DNA from: Ruminococcus sp. UBA4275
GTDB taxonomy: Bacteria; Bacillota; Clostridia; Oscillospirales; Ruminococcaceae
DNA length: 6,749 nucleotides
Assembly (NCBI GenBank): GCA_002395085.1
Contig: DGVV01000164.1
Span: 1-6,749 of the forward strand
Direction of reading: 5' to 3'
Below are positions 1 to 5,255 of the stretch, one piece after another. A program made the position numbers and the translations under genes. The notes under the pieces were generated by a model. That model saw nothing but the letters and a program-made list of their open reading frames with translations. It did no database searches and was not told the origin of the DNA. Each line of letters begins with the position of its first letter. Positions within the stretch are counted from its first letter, which is position 1.

Positions 1-186
1 GCGCCAGCTGACGAACATGCCGCTGCCGGATCTGACCGCATAGATTCCGCGGTCGAGGTACTCCATGACGGCGGTTCCGTTTCCGCCGACGCCGTAATCG
101 GCATGGGCGGTCTGCGGCACGGCTGCGGCAGCGCAGAGCATTGCCGCAGCCGTACAGACCGCAGTCTGTCTCATGATTCTTTTCAT
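1..186 (-). CDS. Secreted rhamnogalacturonan lyase, PL11-like (N-terminal fragment)
   Basis: Only the first 62 codons are present; the gene runs off the left edge. The ATG at 186 follows AAAGGGG with an 8-base gap. Residues 1-29 form a classical Sec signal peptide: MKRIMRQ, an Ala-rich core at about 8-23, and a probable cut after AHA (27-29). The mature start, DYGVGGNG then MEYLDRGIYAV then GMFVSWR, has the character of the first beta strand of polysaccharide lyase family 11 rhamnogalacturonan lyases, which typically read like MENLxRGLVAV...GVFLSWR. These enzymes cut the rhamnose-galacturonate backbone of pectin by beta-elimination outside the cell. The catalytic region and any dockerin or binding module are outside the window, so the family call rests on this N-terminal motif alone. 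The promoter lies at 251-279. Confidence 0.7.
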   Translation of the reverse strand, partial: MKRIMRQTAVCTAAAMLCAAAAVPQTAHADYGVGGNGTAVMEYLDRGIYAVRSGSGMFVSWR

Positions 187-250
187 AATGATTTCCCCTT
201 TGGTTCTGTATTCCCCCGAAAACCGGATTCAGATTTCTCTGTCCGCTTTC

Positions 251-279
251 ATTATACCGGATTTATCTGTATTTTTCAA
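251..279 (-). promoter_or_regulatory. Promoter of the rhamnogalacturonan lyase gene
   Basis: On the minus strand, TTGAAA (274-279) and a perfect TATAAT (251-256) are 17 bases apart. Transcription would start near 244, giving a leader of about 58 bases before the lyase ATG at 186. This is a vegetative sigma-70/sigma-A type promoter. It faces away from the small-RNA promoter at 375-403, with about 95 bases of AT-rich DNA between them. Confidence 0.8.
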
Positions 280-358
280 GTAATTAACACAACCAATTCT
301 ATGATAAATCGTATCCGGATTGCGAAATCTGACAAGCTTGCAAGAAAAGTGCATGGAA

Positions 359-375
359 ATGATGAAATTTATCAT
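359..375. promoter_or_regulatory. Operator-like dyad between divergent promoters
   Basis: ATGATGAAATTTATCAT is a 17-base palindrome with one mismatched pair (G364 against T370). Its right end touches the -35 box of the small-RNA promoter. The half-site recurs in inverted orientation as ATGATAAAT at 301-309. The position is suitable for a repressor or activator acting on either divergent promoter. No binding protein can be named. Confidence 0.4.
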
Positions 376-403
376 TGCATATCGGACGAAAATGCGGTAT
401 GAT
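375..403 (+). promoter_or_regulatory. Promoter of candidate small RNA
   Basis: TTGCAT (375-380), a 17-base spacer and TATGAT (398-403) form a strong sigma-A-type promoter. The start would be near A410 or G411. No plausible protein gene lies immediately downstream; the transcript instead meets an intrinsic terminator about 60 to 90 bases later. Confidence 0.7.
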
Positions 404-409
404 GTCAAC

Positions 410-505
410 AGGGAACACAAATCGGTTCTGCATGATTCTCCGGTTTGCGAATCCTCCCCCCTTTTATCTCCCCGCCTTGATTCTGTATACAGGGCGGGTG
501 TTTTT
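410..505 (+). ncRNA. Candidate ~95-nt small RNA with C-rich loop
   Basis: A well-formed promoter ends at 403 and an intrinsic terminator ends near 505, so an independent transcript of about 95 bases is predicted. It shows a weak 5-bp hairpin (GATTC 434-438 with GAATC 449-453), then an unpaired C-rich stretch (453-470, CCTCCCCCCTTTTATCTC), then the terminator stem. C-rich single-stranded loops next to a terminator are typical of Gram-positive regulatory RNAs of the RsaE/RoxS kind, which pair with Shine-Dalgarno sequences; likeness to those is inference, not homology. The CCCCTTT at 458-464 could pair with the AAAGGGG ribosome binding site of the adjacent lyase, but also with many others. The only in-phase ATG (432) has no ribosome binding site. 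It is not recognisably SRP RNA, 6S RNA, tmRNA or RNase P RNA. Confidence 0.55.
471..505 (+). terminator. Intrinsic terminator of the candidate small RNA
   Basis: CCCGCCTTG (471-479) pairs with CAGGGCGGG (490-498): nine pairs with one G-U, and a 10-base loop. It is followed by TGTTTTT (499-505). No T tract is present in the other direction, so it acts on plus-strand transcripts only. Confidence 0.75.
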
Positions 506-633
506 CTGCCCGTTTGCAGATGCAGCACGAAAAAATGATAGTTAAACTCTCACAAGAATCTGAAAAACATTCCGTCAAGTTGCACAAAGGAAAACTTGGA
601 TTTTCGTGAAAACGTAGAAAATGCTTTTCACAC

Positions 634-662
634 TTGCAAGGATTTTTGATGCATGGTATAAT
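634..662 (+). promoter_or_regulatory. Promoter of the EF-G-like gene
   Basis: TTGCAA (634-639), a 17-base spacer and a consensus TATAAT (657-662). The predicted start near 668-670 leaves a leader of about 115 bases. Nothing else that I can support as a gene was found between the small-RNA terminator (505) and this promoter; that stretch is AT-rich and featureless to my eye. Confidence 0.85.
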
Positions 663-668
663 AGGGAC

Positions 669-783
669 ATAGTTTTTCGTCTGCGATCGGCGAAGCGCAC
701 GGAACAGACCGCACGCCTCTATCCGAAATCTATTGCATCGGAATCCCGCCCGCGCGCAGACGGCAGTAAGGAGAGTCTCACAT
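669..783 (+). promoter_or_regulatory. Structured 5' leader of the EF-G-like mRNA
   Basis: The leader can close on itself: CGTCTGCG (678-685) is a perfect complement of CGCAGACG (755-762), which ends just before the ribosome binding site (TAAGGAG, 767-773). Inside, one hairpin uses GGCG 689-692 with CGCC 714-717 plus CGG 700-702 with CCG 709-711, and another uses TCCGA 722-726 with TCGGA 738-742. Together these would make a three-way junction. The fold was found by eye. It does not match a riboswitch class that I recognise. Confidence 0.4.
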
Positions 784-2871
784 ATGAAAAACACGGATAC
801 TTCCAAAATTAAAAACATTGCACTCGCCGGACAGAGCGGCTGCGGCAAAACCGCACTCGCAGAAGCGCTCCTCTATCGCGCCGGTATCATCGACCGCATC
901 GGCAAGACCGCTGACGGCAATACCGTTTGTGACTACGATCCCGAAGAGATCAAGCGCAAGACATCAATCAATCTCTCGCTCGCGAGCTTTGAATACAGCG
1001 ATTATAAGATCAATCTCATCGACGTCCCCGGTCTGCTCGATTTCGCTGCTGCTACCAACGAAGGCCTCTATGCAGGCGATACCGTTATCATTTGCGTCTC
1101 CGCAAAGTCCGGCGTTCATGTCGGTACGGTCAAGGCATTCAATGCCGCCAAGAAACTCGGCAAGCACATCCTGTTCGTCGTCACCAAGATCGACGACCCC
1201 AATCAGGATTTCTACACCTCGCTCCAGTCCCTCAAGGATGCTTTCGGCGCGGCTGTCTGCCCCGTTATCGTCCCTGAGATCGTCAATAACCAGTTCAAGT
1301 CCCTCGTCCATCTCGGCAGAATGAAGTCCTATACCTACGACAAGAAGGGCGTTTCCGTTGCCGCTGACGCACAGGGCATTGTCCTCTCGGAGAAAGAGGG
1401 CATCACCGCTGATTCCCTCCTCGATTCGCTCAGCGAAGCCGTCGCGGAAACCAGCGATGAGATGATGGAGAAGTTCTTTGCAGGTGAGGCGTTCACGCAG
1501 GAGGAGATCAGCCACGGCATCCACGAAGCAATGCGTACAGGCCGTGCAATGCCGGTCTTTACAGTCTCCTGCACCAACCCCGCAGGCTGCGACCTGCTCC
1601 TCGAATTCCTCAAGTATATGCCCGATCCGACAACCGCTGCTGCCCTCAAGGCAACCGGTAAGGACGGCAAGGAACTCGATGTCAATGTCGATCCGGATGC
1701 ACCGCTCTCCGCGTTTGTCTTCCGCACCGTCGCTGACCCGTTCGTCGGCAAGATGAGCTATATCAAGGTCATCTCCGGCAAGCTGACTGCTGACAAGGAA
1801 CTCATCAACGCCACCTCCGGCGCGACTGAGAAGATCGGCAAACTCTATACCATGCTCGGCAAAAAGCAGACCGAAGTTTCCGAAGCCATTGCGGGTGATA
1901 TTGTCGTTGCAACCAAGATCTCTGCCAATACCGGCGACACCCTCTGCGCACCGGAGCGCGTCATTTCCATCGCGCCTGTGCAGTATCCCAATCCAACCTA
2001 CCGCATGGCGGTCAAATCTGCCGCACAGGGCGATGAAGCCAAGATCTCCGGCGGTCTCCAGAGACTCCTCGAAGAAGACAAGGCGCTCAGCTTCGGCCTT
2101 GATACCACCACCAAAGAACAGATCCTTGCGGGTCTCGGTGAGGTGCATCTCGATGTCGTCAAGGCAAAGCTCAAGTCCAAGTTCGGCGTCGATGTCGTGC
2201 TGGAAGAGCCGAAGATCGCTTACCGCGAGACCATCCGCAAGAAGACCGACAAGGTGCAGGGCCGCCACAAGAAGCAGTCCGGCGGTCACGGTCAGTTCGG
2301 TGATGTCTGGATCGAATTTGAGCCGACCGACAGCGATTCCCTCGTCTTTGAGGAGAAGATTTTCGGCGGTTCTGTCCCGAAGAACTTCTTCCCCGCCATC
2401 GAAAAGGGCTTGCAGGACAGCGTGAAGAAGGGCGTTCTCGCAGGCTGCCCGGTTGTCGGCATCAAGGCGACGCTGCTCGACGGTTCGTATCATCCGGTTG
2501 ATTCCTCTGAAATGGCGTTCAAGATTGCGGCATCGCTCGCATTCAAGGAAGGCATGAAGCAGGCAAATCCGATTCTGCTTGAGCCGATTGGTACGCTGAA
2601 AGTCACCATTCCCGATGACAAGAACGGCGACATCATGGGCGACATCAACAAGCGCCGCGGCAGAGTGCTGGGCATGGAGCCGACGGGCGAAGGCATGACC
2701 ACGATCTCGGCGGAAGTTCCGGTTCGTGAGATGCACGATTTTACGATGTATCTGCGTCAGGTCGCGAAGGGTCTGGGCGAATTCACGTTTGATTTCGAGC
2801 GCTATGAGCCGCTGCCGGCAAACCTGCTGGATGAGGTTGTGGCGAGCGTCAAGACCGACGACGAGGAGTAA
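784..2871 (+). CDS. EF-G-like translational GTPase (EF-G2 / FusA2 type paralogue)
   Basis: This 695-residue cytoplasmic protein has the full EF-G architecture. The GTPase domain shows the P-loop GQSGCGKT (16-23), switch I RKTSI (58-62), DVPG (80-83), TKID (134-137) and a probable G5 at SCTN (262-265). Domain II spans about 308-395 and domain III about 403-477. Domain IV has GGHGQFGDVWIEFEP (500-514) and DGSYHPVDSSEMAF (566-579); domain V follows from about 597. Divergent switch residues place it with the EF-G paralogues rather than housekeeping EF-G: DVPGLLDF replaces DTPGHVDF, so the catalytic His is Leu84, and TKID replaces NKxD. Such paralogues act on ribosomes, but their role is mostly unsettled. 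The ATG at 784 is chosen because AAGGAG ends 10 bases upstream; a TTG at 733 would extend the frame but would lie inside the leader and has no site. It is monocistronic, with its own promoter and terminator. Confidence 0.93.
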   Translation: MKNTDTSKIKNIALAGQSGCGKTALAEALLYRAGIIDRIGKTADGNTVCDYDPEEIKRKTSINLSLASFEYSDYKINLIDVPGLLDFAAATNEGLYAGDTVIICVSAKSGVHVGTVKAFNAAKKLGKHILFVVTKIDDPNQDFYTSLQSLKDAFGAAVCPVIVPEIVNNQFKSLVHLGRMKSYTYDKKGVSVAADAQGIVLSEKEGITADSLLDSLSEAVAETSDEMMEKFFAGEAFTQEEISHGIHEAMRTGRAMPVFTVSCTNPAGCDLLLEFLKYMPDPTTAAALKATGKDGKELDVNVDPDAPLSAFVFRTVADPFVGKMSYIKVISGKLTADKELINATSGATEKIGKLYTMLGKKQTEVSEAIAGDIVVATKISANTGDTLCAPERVISIAPVQYPNPTYRMAVKSAAQGDEAKISGGLQRLLEEDKALSFGLDTTTKEQILAGLGEVHLDVVKAKLKSKFGVDVVLEEPKIAYRETIRKKTDKVQGRHKKQSGGHGQFGDVWIEFEPTDSDSLVFEEKIFGGSVPKNFFPAIEKGLQDSVKKGVLAGCPVVGIKATLLDGSYHPVDSSEMAFKIAASLAFKEGMKQANPILLEPIGTLKVTIPDDKNGDIMGDINKRRGRVLGMEPTGEGMTTISAEVPVREMHDFTMYLRQVAKGLGEFTFDFERYEPLPANLLDEVVASVKTDDEE

Positions 2872-2893
2872 ACCTTGTCACATATCACATAAG

Positions 2894-2932
2894 AAAAGCT
2901 CCTGTGGCATTTCGGTGTCACAGGAGCTTTTT
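2894..2932 (+). terminator. Strong terminator after the EF-G-like gene (bidirectional)
   Basis: AAAAGCTCCTGTG (2894-2906) pairs perfectly with CACAGGAGCTTTT (2919-2931). Four further pairs, including two G-U, close a TTCG tetraloop (2911-2914), giving about 17 pairs. TTTTT follows on the plus strand. On the minus strand the hairpin is followed by TTTTCTT, so it could also stop transcripts arriving from the GH13 gene, for which no nearer terminator was found. Confidence 0.9.
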
Positions 2933-2956
2933 GCGGGCAGCGCCCGCTGGCATTTT

Positions 2957-3003
2957 GCTAAAGTTCTAAATTGGCTTGGTGGGAATCTTTACCTTGTGAT
3001 TCT
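2957..3003 (+). repeat. Dispersed repeat, copy 1
   Basis: This 47-base unit begins GCTAAAGTTCT and contains GGCTTG, TCTTTACCTT and TGATTCT. It matches copy 2 at 3140-3186 at 39 of 47 positions, with no gaps, counted by eye. Substitutions are scattered and would break reading frames, so it is not a conserved coding segment. Confidence 0.75.
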
Positions 3004-3040
3004 TTTGATGCCTTTCCTGTAACCCGTTACGGGGGTGACA

Positions 3041-3098
3041 ACCAAAAGGAAAGGGGACAGGCGCTCCCGGTGGTCGCGCAGCCCCCTCTCCTTTAGGT
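3041..3098. repeat. Imperfect palindromic element
   Basis: ACCAAAAGGAAAGGGG (3041-3056) is complementary to CCCCTCTCCTTTAGGT (3083-3098) at 14 of 16 positions, with a 26-base GC-rich loop. It lies between the two copies of the 47-base repeat. There is no T tract long enough for a convincing terminator on either strand. It resembles the palindromic intergenic repeats common in Ruminococcaceae genomes; that resemblance is from memory only. Confidence 0.5.
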
Positions 3099-3139
3099 TT
3101 TCGCCCCCGAGCCCCCGCTTTCCTTATCCTCTCCCCCGT

Positions 3140-3186
3140 GCTAAAGTTCTGTATCGGCTTGATGCGGGTCTTTACCTTTTGATTCT
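3140..3186 (+). repeat. Dispersed repeat, copy 2
   Basis: Second copy of the unit at 2957-3003, 183 bases away in the same orientation. Here it continues into a hairpin, GATTCTA (3181-3187) with TAGAATC (3201-3207), which copy 1 lacks. It forms the left half of the element at 3141-3247. Confidence 0.75.
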
Positions 3187-3247
3187 AAGGGAACTTTCCA
3201 TAGAATCGTGCTTTTCAGATACGCAGTTCGCTTGGATAGAACTTTAG
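3141..3247. mobile_element. Possible ~107-bp MITE-like element
   Basis: The element begins CTAAAGTTCT (3141-3150) and ends with its exact inverse AGAACTTTAG (3238-3247). It has an internal hairpin at 3181-3207. Size, inverted ends and lack of coding content fit a miniature inverted-repeat element. The ends are only 10 bp, no target-site duplication is visible and no transposase is present, so the mobile nature is inferred. Confidence 0.4.
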
Positions 3248-3307
3248 ATCATTGCCAGCGCGGGCTCCGCGCAGAACTTTAGATCATTGCCAGCGCGGGC
3301 TCCGCGC
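3238..3307. repeat. Perfect tandem duplication, 2 x 35 bp
   Basis: Two adjoining identical 35-base units lie at 3238-3272 and 3273-3307. Each starts AGAACTTTAGATCATTGCCA and ends with GCGCGGGCTCCGCGC, itself a 6-bp stem with a 3-base loop. The absence of any difference suggests a recent slippage or unequal-recombination event. The unit's hairpin 13-mer GCGGGCTCCGCGC recurs at 6716-6728. Confidence 0.95.
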
Positions 3308-3327
3308 CGGGCGCTGCCCGCCGCGCC

Positions 3328-5001
3328 TTACAGCATGATCTCGAAGGCGCGGTCGCCGTAAGCCAGCGCCGCTCGCAGCACCGGATCTCCCCACAGACGC
3401 AGCTTCACGCCGCCCTCAAACGTGAACTCGTACACCGTGTTCGCGCCGTCTGTCTTGAAATCAGGCTCTACGCCGAATGCCTCCGTCAGCTTCTCCCGCG
3501 TCATGCAGCGATCCAGCAGCGCCAGCTTCCAGACCAGCTCCGCCGCCGTCATCTCCGCCGGACGCTCCGGCACATTCTCCGCAGGCGCCGCTTCCGGTGC
3601 AGACTGTTCCTCCGCCGCCGGTTTTTCCTCCGGCTGCGGCACATCCACTGTCTCCACATCCGCATGAATGCGGCGCAGTTCCTCCTCATTCGTGCGCGTC
3701 ACCCACATCGCCGTGAAAGGCGGCAGATTCACACGCCCGCACGAGACCGGCGTGCCGGAAATCAGATCGTACCAGCCGTCGCCGCCCTCCGGCAGAGGCA
3801 GATCACTCGGACAATCTGCCAGATTCAGCATACAGTACACCGCGCCGTCGCCGTCGCCGCGCTTGAAGCAAAGCTGCTGATTGCGCACCTCAACCGTATT
3901 GAAGCTGCCTGTCTGCAATGCCTCACGCGCCTGATACGCTGCGCCCAGGCGGTACAAAAACTGCGTAAGCGCGTTGCTTTCGGGGTGCATATCCGCAATG
4001 TGCAGCTCCGGACGCAAATTCGCATCGCTGCCCTGCTGCTTCTCCCCCTGAATGCCGAATTCCGAGCCGTAATATACAGACGGAATACCCGGCATCGCAT
4101 ATAACAGCGCGTATACCAGCGGCAGATGCCGGCTGTCACGAAGCTGCGAAGCAAGCCGCGTAACATCGTGATTGTCTGCGAAATTGTACAGCATCAGCCC
4201 CGGATAGATGTCCTTCTGCCGGTTCATTGCATAGTTGATCTCAAAGTAATTCTTGTCATTGTGCGAAGACCAGATGCCCTTCCAGCACTCGTAATTCGTC
4301 GAAGAATCGAGCATATCCGGATTCGCAAACTGCGCGTAATTGCCGTGAATCAGCTCGCCCATCAGCCAGCATTCCGGATTCTTGCTCTTGACCGTGTGGC
4401 GGATGCGGCGGAAGAAATCATGGTCGATGCAGTCTGCCGCGTCAAAGCGGATGCCGTCAATGTGGAACTGATCCATCCAGCCCAGAATCGCATTCTCCAG
4501 ATAGGTCACGACATCGTTATTGCGCAGATTCAGCTTCACAAGCTCCTCGCAGCCGTGCCACGATTCATACGAAAAGGGATCACCGAAGCGGTTGGAATTG
4601 CCGAACCACAGATTGCAGAACCAGCTGCAATACGGCGAATTCTGCCCGTTTTTCAGCACATCCTGAAACGCGAAAAAGCCGCGTCCCACATGGTTGAATA
4701 CGCCGTCAATCACCACGCGGATGCCGTTTGCATGAAGCGCATCGCACAGCCGCGCGAAATCTGCATTCGTGCCAAGACGGCGGTCAAGCTTTGTGTAATC
4801 GTGCGTATCGTAGCCGTGCGTGCCCGATTCCCACAGGGGGCTGAAATAGATCGCATTAACGTGCATTTTCTTCAGATGCGGAATCCATTCGTGAATGCAG
4901 CTGATGCGGTCAACCGGTTCGCCGCCGTGATTCTCCCACGGTGCGCCGCACAGACCCAGCGGGTAAATGTGATAAAACAGTGCAGATTTTTCCCAAGACA
5001 T
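3328..5001 (-). CDS. Cytoplasmic GH13 alpha-amylase-family glycoside hydrolase with C-terminal extension
   Basis: A 557-residue retaining alpha-glucan hydrolase or transferase of the GH13 (beta/alpha)8 fold. Visible GH13 landmarks are HGYDTHDY (62-69), region I DGVFNH (99-104), region II GIRFDAAD (183-190) with nucleophile Asp187, region III GELIHG (215-220) with acid/base Glu216, and region IV FADNHD (274-279) with Asp279; all catalytic residues are intact. There is no signal peptide, so it likely acts on imported maltodextrins. A C-terminal beta domain runs to about 440, followed by a Pro/Glu/Ala linker (about 447-484) and an extra ~70-residue domain (485-557) that I do not recognise. The ATG at 5001 is chosen over an upstream in-frame extension to 5193 because AAAGGAG lies 9 bases before it and the protein opens with the typical MSWEKSALFYHIYPLG. 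The exact GH13 subfamily and product are uncertain. Confidence 0.9.
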   Translation of the reverse strand: MSWEKSALFYHIYPLGLCGAPWENHGGEPVDRISCIHEWIPHLKKMHVNAIYFSPLWESGTHGYDTHDYTKLDRRLGTNADFARLCDALHANGIRVVIDGVFNHVGRGFFAFQDVLKNGQNSPYCSWFCNLWFGNSNRFGDPFSYESWHGCEELVKLNLRNNDVVTYLENAILGWMDQFHIDGIRFDAADCIDHDFFRRIRHTVKSKNPECWLMGELIHGNYAQFANPDMLDSSTNYECWKGIWSSHNDKNYFEINYAMNRQKDIYPGLMLYNFADNHDVTRLASQLRDSRHLPLVYALLYAMPGIPSVYYGSEFGIQGEKQQGSDANLRPELHIADMHPESNALTQFLYRLGAAYQAREALQTGSFNTVEVRNQQLCFKRGDGDGAVYCMLNLADCPSDLPLPEGGDGWYDLISGTPVSCGRVNLPPFTAMWVTRTNEEELRRIHADVETVDVPQPEEKPAAEEQSAPEAAPAENVPERPAEMTAAELVWKLALLDRCMTREKLTEAFGVEPDFKTDGANTVYEFTFEGGVKLRLWGDPVLRAALAYGDRAFEIML

Positions 5002-5040
5002 TGAACAAAACTCCTTTGCCAGAAACTTGTGCCGAAAAAA

Positions 5041-5069
5041 ATTATGTCCAAATTTGTACGATGATGCAC
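5041..5069 (-). promoter_or_regulatory. Probable promoter of the GH13 gene
   Basis: On the minus strand GTGCAT (5064-5069) is 17 bases from CATAAT (5041-5046), each one base from boxes used elsewhere in the window (TTGCAT, TATAAT). The start would fall near 5034, giving a ~33-base leader. The core promoter sits inside the left half of the 48-bp dyad, a repressible arrangement. A rival -10, minus-strand TATAAT at 5202-5207, has only a poor -35 and would give a ~190-base leader. Confidence 0.5.
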
Positions 5070-5096
5070 ACAAACGTGCATCATTTTGCAAATTTG
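5049..5096. promoter_or_regulatory. Two-tier 48-bp dyad operator
   Basis: Inner arms ATGATGCAC (5061-5069) and GTGCATCAT (5076-5084) are perfect inverse copies around a 6-base centre. Outer arms CAAATTTG (5049-5056 and 5089-5096), each itself palindromic, share exactly the same centre (5072/5073). Each outer arm continues as CAAATTTGTA, so it is also a direct repeat at a 40-base interval. It overlaps the proposed -35 of the GH13 promoter. As RNA the four linker positions could mostly pair through G-U, so an mRNA hairpin is the alternative. Confidence 0.65.
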
Positions 5097-5112
5097 TATC
5101 CGGTTTTTGAGG

Positions 5113-5193
5113 GGTGCATCCTTTGCACCGTCCGATGCAGAATCTGCTCAGGAGAGATGCAGCTTCTGCACCGCCGCTGCGCAGGTCTTGCAC
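5113..5193. promoter_or_regulatory. Cluster of TGCA-centred palindromes
   Basis: This stretch contains GGTGCA/TGCACC (5113-5129), GATGCAGAATCTGC (5134-5147), GATGCAGCTTCTGCA (5156-5170), palindrome CTGCGCAG (5177-5184) and TTGCAC (5188-5193). The two GATGCAG units are 22 bases apart, about two helical turns. It lies between the GH13 dyad and the winged-helix gene start. The density suggests repeated protein binding sites; none is identified. Confidence 0.45.
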
Positions 5194-5255
5194 AGGATAC
5201 TATTATAAAGAAATATAAAAGATATTCATAGAAATCTGTGAGAGGAGAGAGAATT

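Larger units (their letters stand above)
2933..3321. repeat. Repeat island with ~35-bp inverted ends
   Basis: This ~390-base stretch fills the gap between the EF-G terminator and the GH13 stop codon and contains no supportable gene. Its left end is a self-complementary GCGGGCAGCGCCCGC (2933-2947), then CTGGCA, then CTAAAGTTCT (2958-2967). The right end, read on the minus strand from 3321, gives GCGGGCAGCGCCCG, an extra ~14-base GC segment, CTGGCAATGAT and CTAAAGTTCT. The ends are therefore inverted copies differing by an insertion or deletion. No transposase or target-site duplication was found. It looks like overlapping short non-autonomous repeats. Confidence 0.65.

Noticed and set aside
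410..505. Small RNA as SRP RNA or 6S RNA
   Set aside because: It lacks the conserved SRP apical loop sequence and the long open-bubble hairpin expected of 6S RNA, and is too short for 6S.
405..848. 147-residue minus-strand frame over the EF-G leader
   Set aside because: It overlaps the EF-G promoter, its leader and the small RNA, has Cys/Phe-rich low-information composition, and no ribosome binding site.
964..2736. 590-residue open frame on the minus strand
   Set aside because: It lies antisense across the EF-G-like gene, has biased His/Asp/Arg composition typical of a mirror frame, no ribosome binding site and no family motifs.
3035..3247. 70-residue plus-strand frame in the repeat island
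   Set aside because: Made entirely of repeats; the related copy at 2957-3003 does not keep the frame conservatively, and there is no ribosome binding site.
3238..3307. Tandem 35-mers as a possible CRISPR array
   Set aside because: The units adjoin directly with no spacer, only two copies exist, and no cas gene is present.
4126..5004. 292-residue open frame on the plus strand
   Set aside because: Antisense to the GH13 catalytic domain, with no start signal and shadow-frame composition.
5002..5193. 64-residue N-terminal extension of the GH13 protein
   Set aside because: The extension crosses the dyad, is Cys-rich and unlike the family, while the start at 5001 has a strong ribosome binding site.
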